Shown: positions 29,781 to 40,304, numbered from the stretch's first letter. The stretch: 64,000 nucleotides of DNA from an uncultured Phycisphaerales bacterium (GCA_949373145.1 CASICI010000025.1:1-64000); one strand, 5' to 3'. The notes: a model not told the origin generated them from the sequence alone. A program made the numbers and translations.

Positions 29781-32690
29781 ATGTCTCAGCAGGAGCCATC
29801 CTCGACGTTCTACATCATCGACGGCTACGCACAGTTCTTCCGTGCGTACCACGCGATCCGAACCCCGATGTCGAGCCCGGTCACGAACGAACCCACCCAC
29901 ATGACCTACGGCTTCATCGGCATGCTGCTCAAGCTGTTTCGTGAATACGGACCCGGTCATCTCGCCCTCGCGCTCGACGTCTCGAGTGATCGCGGCACGT
30001 TCCGCAGCCAGCTCTATCCCGAGTACAAGGCGAACCGCGACGCGCCCCCGAGCGACCTTCGGCCCCAGGTCAATCGCTGCCTCGAGCTCATGAGGAGCAT
30101 GGAGATCCCGATCTACGGCGTCGAAGGGTTCGAGGCGGATGACGTCATCGCCACCCTGGTGAAACGAGTGCGCGCCGACCATCCCGAGGTCGAGATCCGG
30201 ATCATCTCGAAGGACAAGGACCTTCAGCAGCTGCTTGATGACAAGACCGCCTTGGTCGACGTCCACAAGGACACCGTCAACGACGTCGCCGCGCTCGACG
30301 AGGCCTTCGGGATCAGACCCGACCAGGTCGTCGACATGCTCACGCTGATGGGGGACACCTCGGACAACGTCCCGGGCGTGCCCGGCATCGGCCCCAAGAC
30401 CGCCGCGCAGCTCATCGCGGAGTACGACACCATCGAGGGCATCTTCGAAGCGATCGAGGCCCAGAAAGCACTGCCGAAGTCGAAGCAGGCGATCAAGGGC
30501 AAGCGTCTTGAGAATCTGCTGGCCTCGCGCGAAACGATTCCCCTCGGGCGCGAACTGATCACTTTGCGGGACGATTGTGAATTGCGCGATGACCGCGAGG
30601 TCGAGTTCACACTCGACGCCACCGCAGTCGACTTCACGGCCATGGCGGTCGATGACCTCGTCGAAGCGATGCGGGTCCTGGGGTTCAATCGACTGCGTGA
30701 TGAGCTGTCGATCCTGCTCGGTGGCTCGGCGGCACCGAAGTCAGAATCATCCGCCACCGAAAAGACCACGGAGGCGACCGACGACGGGTTCGCCTCTCTG
30801 GGTGGTCTCTTCGCGGAGACCGCGGTGGTCGATCCCACCTTGCCGGTCTCCGGTGACTACACGATCATCCGCACGCGTGAGGCACTCGAGGCCGTCGTCG
30901 CCGAGGTACGCGCGAAAGGCATGATGGCGGTCGACACCGAGACCGACGGTCTGTGCGCGCCGGTGGTGGGGCTTGCCGGGATCTCGATCACCACCGAGAC
31001 CGGGCGGGGCGTCTACATCCCGACGAACTCACCCGACCCGAGCAGTCATCTCGATGAGGCCACCGTGCTCGAGGTGCTCCGTCCGCTTCTGGCCGATCCT
31101 GCGATCGGAAAGGTCGGCCACAACCTGAAGTTCGACCTCAACGTCCTGCGCGGTCATGACGCACCGCTCGCCGGGATCGCCGGCGACACCATGATCGAGA
31201 GCTACGTGATCGACGCCACGCGAGCGAGTCATTCGATGAACGCGCTTTCTGAAAACGAACTCGGTCGGCGGTGCGTCTCGATCACTGAAATCATCGGGAA
31301 AGGCAAGAAGCAGATTCGGTTCAGCGAGGCCGACCTCGACACGGCCGGGCCGTATGCGGCGGAGGATGCCGACGTCACCCTGCAGCTTGAGGAACACCTG
31401 CGTCCTCAGGTCGACGCGCTCGGGTTGTCAGATCTCTACGAGAAGACCGAGCTGCCCTTGGTCGAGGTTCTTGCCGAGCTCGAATTCAACGGCATCACCG
31501 TCGACCCGGATGAACTCGATCGGCAACGTGTGCGGTTGCAAGGTCGAATCGACGAACTTCGCCAGGCGATCATCGACGAGGCGCCGCATCCTTTCAGTCC
31601 CGATTCCCCGAAGCAGCTCGCGGCGGCCCTCTTCAACAAGCCGACCGACGAGCCCCCGGGACTCGGCCTCAAACCCTTGAAGAAGGGGAAGACCGGGCCA
31701 TCCACCAACGTCGAAGTGCTGACCAAGATGTCGGACGACCCCGCGATCGAGTCTTCGATTCCGGAGCACATCCTCGAATACCGGCAGCTCACCAAGCTGG
31801 TCAACACCTATCTCGTCGCCTTGAAGGAGGCGATCCAGCCGAAGACCGGGCGCATCCACGCCAGTTTCAATCAGGTGGTGACCGCGACCGGTCGACTGTC
31901 CTCCAGTGATCCGAACCTTCAGAACATCCCGATCAGAAGTGACGCGGGCCGCGAGATCAGAAAGGCGTTCGTCGCCAAGCCCGGCCACGTGTTGCTCGCC
32001 GCGGACTACTCGCAGATCGAACTGCGCCTGCTCGCCCATCTTTCGGGTGATGAGAATCTGATTCAGGCGTTCAAGGACGGCATGGACATCCACACCGCGG
32101 TCGCCGCCGAAGTGATGGGGGTGGCGCCCGAGGACGTCGATGGTGACATGCGCTCGACCGCGAAGATGATCAACTTCGGGATCGTCTACGGCATCACCGC
32201 CTTCGGCCTCGCCCGCCGACTGGGGGGCGACGTCTCGAATCAGGAAGCCGCCGACATCATCGAGGACTACAAGTTCCGCTTCCCGCGGATCACCGAGTTC
32301 CTCGATGACTGCGTCGCGCAGTCGAAGGGGCACGAAGACGGACACGTCGAGACGATCCTCGGACGACGTCGCGCCATTCCCCAGATTCATGCGAGAAACC
32401 CGAACGAAAAAGCACTCGGCGAACGCATGGCGATCAACACCGTGGTGCAGGGCTCCGCGGCCGACCTGATCAAGCTCGCGATGCTCGACCTCCATCGCTG
32501 TCTGCCGGAAGAAGCGCCCGGCACCAAGATGCTTCTGCAGATTCACGACGAACTGGTCTTCGAAGTCCCGGAGGCGGAGATCGAACCCGTCACCAGGCTC
32601 GTCATCGAACGCATGGAAGCCGCCATGACCCTCGACGTCCCGCTCGTGGTCGACGCCGCCCACGGTCGCGACTGGTTCGCCGCCAAGTAG
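29781..32690 (+). CDS. polA: DNA polymerase I
   Basis: 5' nuclease domain, 3'-5' exonuclease-like MAVDTETDGL, polymerase motifs ADYSQIELRLLAHLSGD, RSTAKMINFGIVYG, QIHDELVFEVPE. Confidence 0.97.
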   Translation: MSQQEPSSTFYIIDGYAQFFRAYHAIRTPMSSPVTNEPTHMTYGFIGMLLKLFREYGPGHLALALDVSSDRGTFRSQLYPEYKANRDAPPSDLRPQVNRCLELMRSMEIPIYGVEGFEADDVIATLVKRVRADHPEVEIRIISKDKDLQQLLDDKTALVDVHKDTVNDVAALDEAFGIRPDQVVDMLTLMGDTSDNVPGVPGIGPKTAAQLIAEYDTIEGIFEAIEAQKALPKSKQAIKGKRLENLLASRETIPLGRELITLRDDCELRDDREVEFTLDATAVDFTAMAVDDLVEAMRVLGFNRLRDELSILLGGSAAPKSESSATEKTTEATDDGFASLGGLFAETAVVDPTLPVSGDYTIIRTREALEAVVAEVRAKGMMAVDTETDGLCAPVVGLAGISITTETGRGVYIPTNSPDPSSHLDEATVLEVLRPLLADPAIGKVGHNLKFDLNVLRGHDAPLAGIAGDTMIESYVIDATRASHSMNALSENELGRRCVSITEIIGKGKKQIRFSEADLDTAGPYAAEDADVTLQLEEHLRPQVDALGLSDLYEKTELPLVEVLAELEFNGITVDPDELDRQRVRLQGRIDELRQAIIDEAPHPFSPDSPKQLAAALFNKPTDEPPGLGLKPLKKGKTGPSTNVEVLTKMSDDPAIESSIPEHILEYRQLTKLVNTYLVALKEAIQPKTGRIHASFNQVVTATGRLSSSDPNLQNIPIRSDAGREIRKAFVAKPGHVLLAADYSQIELRLLAHLSGDENLIQAFKDGMDIHTAVAAEVMGVAPEDVDGDMRSTAKMINFGIVYGITAFGLARRLGGDVSNQEAADIIEDYKFRFPRITEFLDDCVAQSKGHEDGHVETILGRRRAIPQIHARNPNEKALGERMAINTVVQGSAADLIKLAMLDLHRCLPEEAPGTKMLLQIHDELVFEVPEAEIEPVTRLVIERMEAAMTLDVPLVVDAAHGRDWFAAK

Positions 32691-32714
32691 CGCCTGCTGC
32701 TTTGTTCCCTGTGA

Positions 32715-32810
32715 TTTCCAGCAAACCGACCTGAGGCCGATCTCAATGGTGATGGTCTCGTCAATGGCGCCGACCTCGCCACGCTGCTGTCTGAATGGGG
32801 TGACTGCTAA
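32715..32810 (+). pseudogene. Orphan dockerin-type/EF-hand C-terminal remnant
   Basis: Open frame after an in-frame TGA with no start: FPANRPEADLNGDGLVNGADLATLLSEWGDC*. Confidence 0.6.
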
Positions 32811-32967
32811 GTCGTCTGCGGGTCATAACCTGTGTGATGGATGCGTTCCTTCTTGATTGAAGGCCGGTCTTGCTTTTGTGCGGTCAGGGCGGGTGGTGTC
32901 CGATTAAGATCTGACGGAAGAGCGTGCCTCGGTTCGTTCTCATTCCTGAACCATCTGGTGACTCGTC

Positions 32968-33858
32968 ATGAAACCCACATTTCTCGGTATCGGCCCGGCC
33001 CGCTGTGGCTCGACCTGGCTTCACAAGTCGCTGGCGTTGCATCCAGACATTCAGATGAGCGACCCCAAGCAGGTCTGTTACTTCAATGAGTGGATCCTCT
33101 CTCGGGATCTTGATTGGTATTGGCCTCATTTCGATCCAGCGGAAGGGGAGGCGCCCTCGCCGGTTCGTGGTGAAGTCACGCCGTTCTATGCTCGACTGAG
33201 CCAGGCCTCGGTCGACGCCATCGCACGCCTGCTGCCCGAGGCCGCCATCGTCCTGACGTTGAGAAACCCGATCGATCGTTGCTGGTCGGGTGCGCATCTC
33301 GATCTCGGACATTACGGCAAGAACACGCTGAAGGATCTTTCACCCGGAACGTTCTTTCGATACTTCGAACGCTCGCGTGTCAGGCGGTATACCGACTACA
33401 GCGAGATCATCAGACGCTGGCGCACGGCATTCGGAACCAAGCAGGTGCATGTGGCACTCTTCGACGACATCAAAGCCGACCCCGTCGCCATGCTCGAGTC
33501 GATCTATCGTCACCTGGGCGCAAGCTCCTCATGGCACCCGCCTCTCGAAGAGGTCGCGCCCCGGGTGCGACCCGAAGGTGCCGGGCATCAGGATCATCAG
33601 ATGCCCGAGATCGTTCGGTGGTATCTCGCGGACATGTGGTTCGATCGAGTGGTCACCCTGAATCATGAACTCGAAGGACTTCTCGACCACTGGGTCAGCG
33701 GGATGCAGGAGGCCCTCGGAACCGTGCGCCCTTCGTGGCGGCTTCGTCGTGCGATTCTGGGCAAGGCCGGGTCGTGTCCCGAGAAGCTCGCGTTCGCGAT
33801 GTACGACGCACTCAGCGAAGTTCGGCTTCGATCCGCGTGGCGACGCCTCGGTTCATGA
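32968..33858 (+). CDS. PAPS-dependent sulfotransferase
   Basis: FLGIGPARCGSTWLHKSLALHPDIQM (5'-PSB loop) and IVLTLRNPIDRCWSGAHLDL (3'-PB motif). Confidence 0.85.
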   Translation: MKPTFLGIGPARCGSTWLHKSLALHPDIQMSDPKQVCYFNEWILSRDLDWYWPHFDPAEGEAPSPVRGEVTPFYARLSQASVDAIARLLPEAAIVLTLRNPIDRCWSGAHLDLGHYGKNTLKDLSPGTFFRYFERSRVRRYTDYSEIIRRWRTAFGTKQVHVALFDDIKADPVAMLESIYRHLGASSSWHPPLEEVAPRVRPEGAGHQDHQMPEIVRWYLADMWFDRVVTLNHELEGLLDHWVSGMQEALGTVRPSWRLRRAILGKAGSCPEKLAFAMYDALSEVRLRSAWRRLGS

Positions 33859-33905
33859 TGCCGATTCCTGATCTGGTCTTTCAAACTGGGTTTTGATCTC
33901 GGTGT

Positions 33906-35073
33906 CTAGGTGGAACGTTTCGTTTGCTTGCGAAAGCTTCGAATCTTCTTTCGAGCCAAATCCTCGAGCTTCAACTTCATCATGAGTGCCTTGGTGACAA
34001 TGCCAAGTCGGTAGACGCACATCATGTAGTGATAGAAGGGATTGAAGAGTGCTCTCTTCGTCCGAAGCTGTCGTTGTTGCGCCATCACCATCTTGGAACA
34101 GAGCCTCGACTTGTAGTCAGCTTTTCCGATTCCGAAATCGAAAGTCTCCTGCTGCCCGGTCTCGATGTATCGTCTGATCGTTTCGTAGAGAAGAATCGTT
34201 CCCAGAGGATATTTGCAGAATGTCGGGTTGAACCCCATCTGCGTCCCAAAGCGCTGGTCCTTGATGACGGCATTGTTGAGGAATGCCAGAGGCTGCCCAT
34301 CGATGAAAAGGATCGAGATCTCAAGGTTGCCCTGGGCGGCAAGGCCTTTGTAGAACGCATTCATTCTGGGGTTGTTCTGGACGTTGACGCCCAAGTCCGG
34401 CGTGGTAGGAATGTGAATCGATCTCCTCGCATATCGTCAGCGCTTCATTGATTTCTTCGCTCTTGGAAAACAGGGTGATCTCGAAGCGATTCTCGTAGAT
34501 CCGATTGAATCGGTTGAGGTTGTGTCTCAAAGTGCTTCTGGTGCTTTTTCCAAGTAACAGCATCTGTTTATCGAAATCTTCGGCGATCTCCATTTTCCAG
34601 TGTTCCTCTGCCCTGAAAAATGCTTTTTGGTAACTCGCGAGCGATGACGTCCTCAAGGCCTCGAGAAGTGGATCATCCTCGTCGATGTGGGGAAGCTCGA
34701 TGATGTCGACCTTCTCCTTCTGAATCGCTTTGGTGGTCAGGTCGAGCAATGCTGCGACATTTTCGACCGCTTGTCTTCCGCAAATCCCCCCCTGCGGAAT
34801 GGTCAACTTCCTGACTTTGGCTCTGGGAAGTGGAAGGTAGGCATCGCGACCGATGTACTGCCGTTCTATTCGTGCACTGAACATGCAGGCGATCCGGCCC
34901 TCATCATCGACAAGAATCGGAATGAACGGCTTCTTGATGTCCGGGTCACTCTCGCACAGCCGCAGAACGACGGCCGGATGTGCTCCCGGGTGCGTGGCGA
35001 CAGCTTTCCACTCGTCCAGATGGGGAGTGATCTCTTCATCAGTCGACAGAATTTTGAAATGAAGTTTCGTCAT
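33906..35073 (-). CDS. FemAB/CelD-like GNAT acyltransferase, split by a frameshift at about 34370
   Basis: ORFs 34321-35073 and 33906-34394 are collinear; GNAT-like C terminus ISILFIDGQPLAFLNNAVIKDQRFGTQMGFNPTFCKYPLGTILLYETIRRYIE. Confidence 0.65.
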
Positions 35074-35217
35074 GACACCATGGATTCGTGACTTGGGTCC
35101 TGTTCCCGATCGATCAGAATACCAGCTGGATAAAACGTACCCTAAAATCCATGTCTGGACGGACAGGTGTTTGGCTGAACGCCAAAGAAACCGGCTTATT
35201 TGACTCCTCGAACCTTA

Positions 35218-36267
35218 TCAGTCGCGATCATCGAACAACTGCTTCGTCAGACGACGCAATGAGTCCAGCGGGTCCGCTGGATCAGCTTCGAATAAGTCAT
35301 CGCCCTGCAGGAATTTATCGGCCGCTCTGGTCAGCCATTCAAGAAGATACGCCCTGCCGTCATTGCCGCATGTCTTCAGCGCCATCACATGCATGTGCAG
35401 CAATGCGTGGATGTTGTCCTTCTTCCAGGCAGCGAATCTTTCCTTGTCAGGAATCAGTCCTTGATTGATCTCGAAGGGAACTCGTCGCTCCGTGCTGCGC
35501 ACATATCCCAGCAGTCCGTCGTAGGCATCACCCACGAAGGTCCTGCCATCGAGCGCATCCATCGGAAGATTCGTGGTCTGAGCTTCGAATCGTGACTTCA
35601 CTTCCTGGTAGAGCTGCAGGTCCATCGGGTTGTTCGCCTCGAAGACGGACTCGATCATCGACCAGTCATCACCACGTGGCGTCTTGTGAATGCTGGTGCG
35701 GTGTCTTTTCAGCTGTTTTTCACAGACGATGTCCAGGCGATGTTCGGCATTGGCGACGGTGCGTGTCATCTCTTCGGTCACACCGAAGGTGAAATCAAGT
35801 TCATCGAGTCGTCTGACCAGGCATTCGAACGCCGACTCCTCGATCGGTGTGGGATCATACAAGTCTCTTCCGAGCAGAAATTTGGTCATGCTTTCGGAGG
35901 CTGATGGAGTCTCCACGAATGCCTTGAACGTGTCTGGATATTCGGACTTGTTGGTTCGTTTCCAGAGAGCTCTGAATTCAGTCCTGTTTCCCAGAAAGTT
36001 GTATTCGGATTCCAGGCGATCGATCGGTTTTCGAACGACCAGGGTGAGTTGGCGATTCCGATACTTGGCGGCTCCATCGGCTTCGAAAATGTCACCGGCA
36101 TTGGAGGTCATCCGTTCCTTCTTGGCAGGATCGATCCAGAGGATGTGTCGATAGCAGTCATCCGCTCTTCGCTGACGTTGCTCCCCGGTGAGCGCGACGA
36201 TCAGAGTGGTTCCTCCGGTCTTGGGCACGTGAATGACGATCGGTTGATTCGTGTTGTTTGCAGACAT
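35218..36267 (-). CDS. Sulfotransferase family 2-like protein
   Basis: IVIHVPKTGGTTLIVAL and LTLVVRKPIDRLESEYNFLGN. Confidence 0.75.
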   Translation of the reverse strand: MSANNTNQPIVIHVPKTGGTTLIVALTGEQRQRRADDCYRHILWIDPAKKERMTSNAGDIFEADGAAKYRNRQLTLVVRKPIDRLESEYNFLGNRTEFRALWKRTNKSEYPDTFKAFVETPSASESMTKFLLGRDLYDPTPIEESAFECLVRRLDELDFTFGVTEEMTRTVANAEHRLDIVCEKQLKRHRTSIHKTPRGDDWSMIESVFEANNPMDLQLYQEVKSRFEAQTTNLPMDALDGRTFVGDAYDGLLGYVRSTERRVPFEINQGLIPDKERFAAWKKDNIHALLHMHVMALKTCGNDGRAYLLEWLTRAADKFLQGDDLFEADPADPLDSLRRLTKQLFDDRD

Positions 36268-36275
36268 CGTCCCGG

Positions 36276-37259
36276 TCAGCGACCGAATTTCCCTCTCATT
36301 TTGATGGCGATCAAGAGGCCGATGCCCGTGCCCACCGCGGTCACTATCAGGAGTCCGCAGACCACCAGAAAGGCATTCGGGTCGTCCGCATCAGGAATGC
36401 CCTCGACGTTGATTCCAAGCAGGCCCGTCACGAAGGTGAGAGGCAGGAAGATCGTCGCGATCCAGCTCAGGCGATACATCGAGGTGCTCATGTCGTCCAT
36501 GGCCAGCATGTGCTCGCGGTCTGACAGGACACGAACCCGGTCGAGCTGACTGTGCACACGTTGTTCAAGACCGTTCGCACGGCCAAGCAGTCCTTTGAGC
36601 GAAGTCACGTCGCGTTCTCTCAGCTCTTCCGAGAAGTCGAGCATGGAGCGCCCGATCGCCGTCTGAATCGGGTCGAGGGAACGGTCGATCGTCAGCAACG
36701 AACGGCGGATTTCACCAATGGCGGCCTCCTTGACTCGTCCTTTTTCTTCCAATTCCGCTTCGGCCTGATCCAGTTGCAACGCACAGGTCCGCACGATCGG
36801 TCGGATGTGGTCGATGAACTCATCCCCGATCTCGGACAGGACGCCCAGGGGGGTGACGTGTTCGTCTCGATTCTGAGCGATCGATTCGCACGCACCGTCG
36901 ATCACCTGAAGACGGTGCCAGCCGATGGTGAAGATGTGTTCGCCCTGGGTCACCGCCGTGATGACAAGTCCATCTTCGATCTGGCCTCCCGGCTGGCTGG
37001 TCGGTGGGAGCTCAAGGCGAAGAATGCTGGTTCCGCTGTGTCGATACCGGACGCTCTCTCCCGAACTCTCGGAGAGGATCTCCATGACCTCTCGGGAGAT
37101 GCCCAGGCGATCGAGGCAGCGCTCGATGACCTCCAGGCCGGGCTCGGCCATATCGATGGCAAGGTCCAGCCATTCGAAGGCGATGCCTGGGGGGGTCAGG
37201 CGGCGGACACCTGGTTCAATGATCTCGAACCACTCATTTGGAAGATTCTTGGCGGGCAT
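36276..37259 (-). CDS. CorA/ZntB-family divalent cation transporter
   Basis: Two C-terminal TMs with WIATIFLPLTFVTGLLGINVEGIPDADDPNAFLVVCGLL. Confidence 0.85.
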   Translation of the reverse strand: MPAKNLPNEWFEIIEPGVRRLTPPGIAFEWLDLAIDMAEPGLEVIERCLDRLGISREVMEILSESSGESVRYRHSGTSILRLELPPTSQPGGQIEDGLVITAVTQGEHIFTIGWHRLQVIDGACESIAQNRDEHVTPLGVLSEIGDEFIDHIRPIVRTCALQLDQAEAELEEKGRVKEAAIGEIRRSLLTIDRSLDPIQTAIGRSMLDFSEELRERDVTSLKGLLGRANGLEQRVHSQLDRVRVLSDREHMLAMDDMSTSMYRLSWIATIFLPLTFVTGLLGINVEGIPDADDPNAFLVVCGLLIVTAVGTGIGLLIAIKMRGKFGR

Positions 37260-37469
37260 GGGCGGTCTCCTCGTATGGACCTCGCCCAGACTATCGCCTC
37301 ACCGCCCTGAAATGGGCCGAAAACAACCACATCTCTCTGCTTGAATCACCAGAGATCGGATGGAGTCGCCGACACGGTTGACCGACAATGGGGGGGTGGT
37401 ATACTTCTCGACTCACGAGAACGTCATTCCGACCTTCTGGGTCGTGTGTCGACTCTCGTGTCCCCGTCT

Positions 37470-37543
37470 GGGGCGGTAGCTCAATTGGTTAGAGTACCGG
37501 CCTGTCACGCCGGTGGTTGCGGGTTCGAGTCCCGTCCGCCTCG
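37470..37543 (+). tRNA. tRNA-Asp(GTC)
   Basis: GGGGCGGTAGCTCAATTGGTTAGAGTACCGGCCTGTCACGCCGGTGGTTGCGGGTTCGAGTCCCGTCCGCCTCG; complete cloverleaf. Confidence 0.95.
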
Positions 37544-37571
37544 TTGCCCCACTAGGCACGGAGAACAGTTC

Positions 37572-37609
37572 AGCCGGGACGCGCTTCAGCGCGTCCCGGC
37601 TGTCCTTTT
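37572..37609 (+). terminator. Intrinsic terminator downstream of tRNA-Asp
   Basis: AGCCGGGACGCGC-TTCA-GCGCGTCCCGGCT then GTCCTTTT. Confidence 0.85.
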
Positions 37610-37690
37610 GGGGCCTCCTGCGCGATGATCCTGTACGATTTCCTTGTCGTGACCCCGGCTTGAGCCCAACCCACACACGAGGAAGATGAC

Positions 37691-39322
37691 ATGACCGTAC
37701 CAGCCTTTCCCGCAGACAAGCGTCGACTTCTGTTCATCACCTGCTTCATCGCACTGATCGCGACGTCCTTCGGATTCATGCTTCGAATTCAACTGGTTGA
37801 AGAGGTCTGGAAGCCGATGTTCGATCTGAGCGGTACTCAGGTCGGCGAAATCATCGGAGCGGGCCTCTGGCCATTCGCGATTTCGATTGTTCTCTTCTCT
37901 CTGATCATCGACAAGATCGGCTACAAATTCTGCCTGTGGTTCGCGGTGATCTGCCACGTCATACAAGCGGGCATGCTCATCACTGCCGGTATGGCGTGGA
38001 TCCCCGAGTCCATGCAAGGCTACAACTGGCTCTGGGTGGGTTCGTTCATCGGCGCACTCGGGAACGGTACGGTCGAAGCGGTCATCAATCCGGTCATTGC
38101 GACCGTCTACCGAGAGCAGAAGATCAAGTGGCTCACGATTCTTCATGCTGGTTGGCCAGGAGGGCTTGTACTCTCCGGACTCATTGCGCTCGGGCTTGGA
38201 TCTGGTGGTCTCGGGCTTGCCTGGCAATTTCAGGTTGCGGTACTCCTTTTTCCCGTCGTCATCTATGCACTGCTTCTGATCAAGGCTTCTTTTCCGGTTA
38301 ATGAGCGAGTCGCTGCAGGCGTGCCCTATACGACGATGCTTCGACAGGCAGGCGTCCTCGGGGCTTTCATCGTTGTAGGACTGATCGTCCTCGAGTTTGG
38401 CCGAGTCATTGGCCTGGGTACCGAAGGTGTCAACTTCTGGATCCTTGCGCTGGTCATGATCTTTGGTTTCGGAATCGGAGGAGGCCTTGGTAGGCCGCTC
38501 TTCATCGTTTTACTCCTACTGATGATCCCACTGGCAACCACTGAGCTGGGTACGGACGCCTGGATCAAGGGCTTGATGGGGCCAGCTCTTCAGAACTTTG
38601 AACTCAGTGGTACCTGGGTTCTGATCTACACGGCGTTTGTGATGATGATGCTTCGTCTTTTCGTGATCGGTCCTCTGTCCAAGGTGTTGAATCCACTGGC
38701 GATTCTGGCCATCTGCTCCGCGTTTGCGGCTGTCGGCATCTTCATGCTGGCAGGTGCAGAAGCTGCCGTGATCATTCTCATCTTCGCCACGGTCTACGGC
38801 ATCGGTCAGTCATTCTTCTGGCCCGTCACGTTGGGCATTGTGTCCGAGCAGTTTCCTGAGGGTGGTGCACTTACCTTGAATTCGATCGCCGCTGTTGGCA
38901 TGCTCGGAGTAGGAATCATTGGTACGCCTCTTTTGGGAAATCTTCAAGACACCAGTATCCATGCCAACATGCAGGGTAATGATGCCATCTACGAGACGTA
39001 CATCGCAGATGAGGAGAAGACTTCGATCTTCGGTGCCTACAAGTCCGTCAATCAGGATGTCGTGACTGATCGTGAGTCTCGTATCACGGCACTTAATGAC
39101 CAGCGTCAGGACCAAGATTCCGCTGATCTAAACGAAATGGAAGCCCGCGAACTTGAAGTTCTGATGGGTGAGCAGGGAATCTTCGAGGGTCTGACCAAGG
39201 ACGCCAAGGCGAGCGCACTGCGCTTCGCAGCCGTTCCCGCAGTCTTCATGTTCCTCAGTTACTGCGTCCTGATTCTCTGGTTCAAGTCCCGAGGTGGATA
39301 CAAGCCCGTCGAACTCGACTGA
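37691..39322 (+). CDS. MFS transporter with a long charged loop before the last TM
   Basis: Multiple TM helices; hydrophilic insert between about 38950 and 39225. Confidence 0.75.
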   Translation: MTVPAFPADKRRLLFITCFIALIATSFGFMLRIQLVEEVWKPMFDLSGTQVGEIIGAGLWPFAISIVLFSLIIDKIGYKFCLWFAVICHVIQAGMLITAGMAWIPESMQGYNWLWVGSFIGALGNGTVEAVINPVIATVYREQKIKWLTILHAGWPGGLVLSGLIALGLGSGGLGLAWQFQVAVLLFPVVIYALLLIKASFPVNERVAAGVPYTTMLRQAGVLGAFIVVGLIVLEFGRVIGLGTEGVNFWILALVMIFGFGIGGGLGRPLFIVLLLLMIPLATTELGTDAWIKGLMGPALQNFELSGTWVLIYTAFVMMMLRLFVIGPLSKVLNPLAILAICSAFAAVGIFMLAGAEAAVIILIFATVYGIGQSFFWPVTLGIVSEQFPEGGALTLNSIAAVGMLGVGIIGTPLLGNLQDTSIHANMQGNDAIYETYIADEEKTSIFGAYKSVNQDVVTDRESRITALNDQRQDQDSADLNEMEARELEVLMGEQGIFEGLTKDAKASALRFAAVPAVFMFLSYCVLILWFKSRGGYKPVELD

Positions 39323-39356
39323 GCGCCGGGTGCGTGTTCGAGCGCGCTCAGCCGAC

Positions 39357-39935
39357 TCAGCCCATGTAGGCGGGGGCCTGTCCCGGTGCCCATTTGATGC
39401 CACAGCCAAGGGCTGGTTTCTGATCTGCAGGGATCGGTTCACCTGCAGCCAGTGCATCGAGTGCCGCTCGAAGATCTTTTCCATCGACCGGGATATCCGT
39501 CTTGGGTCGACTGTCATCCAGCTGACCTCGATAGACCAGCGCCTTGCTCGAATCGAAGAGGAAGAAGTCCGGGGTGCAGGCGGCGGTGTAGGCCTTCGCC
39601 ACCGACTGGTCCGCGTCGAAGAGGTAGGGGAAGGTCCAGCCGTTGGCTGCCGCGGTCTCCGCCATCTTGTCGGGAGCATCGTCCGGATAGTTCTCGATGT
39701 CGTTGCTCATGATGCCGACCATGCCGATTCCCAGTGCGCTGCAATCCCTGCCAAGCTTCGTGAGTTCATCGTAGATGTGCTTCACGTAGGGACAGTGGTT
39801 GCACATGAAGACGACCAGCAGTCCGTGTCGGCCTTCGCACTCGCTCAGTTCATGGGTGCGTCCATCGGCGGCCTGGAGGGTGAACTCCGGAGCGATGGTC
39901 CCGAGTGGAAGCATGGTTGAATTGGCAGGTGGCAT
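39357..39935 (-). CDS. Thioredoxin-like/peroxiredoxin-family protein
   Basis: GTIAPEFTLQAADGRTHELSECEGRHGLLVVFMCNHCPYVKHIYDEL; KALGCGIKW C terminus. Start at 39935. Confidence 0.82.
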   Translation of the reverse strand: MPPANSTMLPLGTIAPEFTLQAADGRTHELSECEGRHGLLVVFMCNHCPYVKHIYDELTKLGRDCSALGIGMVGIMSNDIENYPDDAPDKMAETAAANGWTFPYLFDADQSVAKAYTAACTPDFFLFDSSKALVYRGQLDDSRPKTDIPVDGKDLRAALDALAAGEPIPADQKPALGCGIKWAPGQAPAYMG

Positions 39936-40008
39936 GATGTTTCTCCGTTCTGATGACGAACGGCTCGACATGAGCACGTTTCGACTTGAGGGTGAGTATA
40001 GTCGGGCC

Positions 40009-40281
40009 ATGCCCAGACGATTTGAACAGAATGAAGGTCCCAGCGAGGATGACATCCAGCGTTTCGGTGGCGCGGATTCGTCTCTGGGATTCTGTCCCGA
40101 ATGTGGGGCGGAGATCTCCGATCTCGCCGACATCTGCCCTTCATGTCACAGCTGGATCCCAGAGGGAGCCCAGCGACGCCATCCGCTGACCAGCGACATG
40201 ATGAGACGTTGGTATGCCTTCATCGGCATCGTGGTCCTGGGGGTCTTTCTGTATCTCTGGCTCTTTCGTGGTGCGGGCTGA
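40009..40281 (+). CDS. Small zinc-ribbon protein with C-terminal TM
   Basis: GFCPECGAEISDLADICPSCHSWIPE then hydrophobic tail; ATG at 40009. Confidence 0.7.
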   Translation: MPRRFEQNEGPSEDDIQRFGGADSSLGFCPECGAEISDLADICPSCHSWIPEGAQRRHPLTSDMMRRWYAFIGIVVLGVFLYLWLFRGAG

Positions 40282-40304
40282 ACCGCCGGGTCGGGACACG
40301 GAGT

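Noticed and set aside
31428-32663. 411-aa minus-strand ORF opposite polA
   Set aside because: Antisense shadow of polymerase motifs A-C region.
36276-37259. GIN instead of GMN in the CorA-family protein as a novel selectivity filter
   Set aside because: Variant filters are known within the ZntB branch; not enough to claim novelty.
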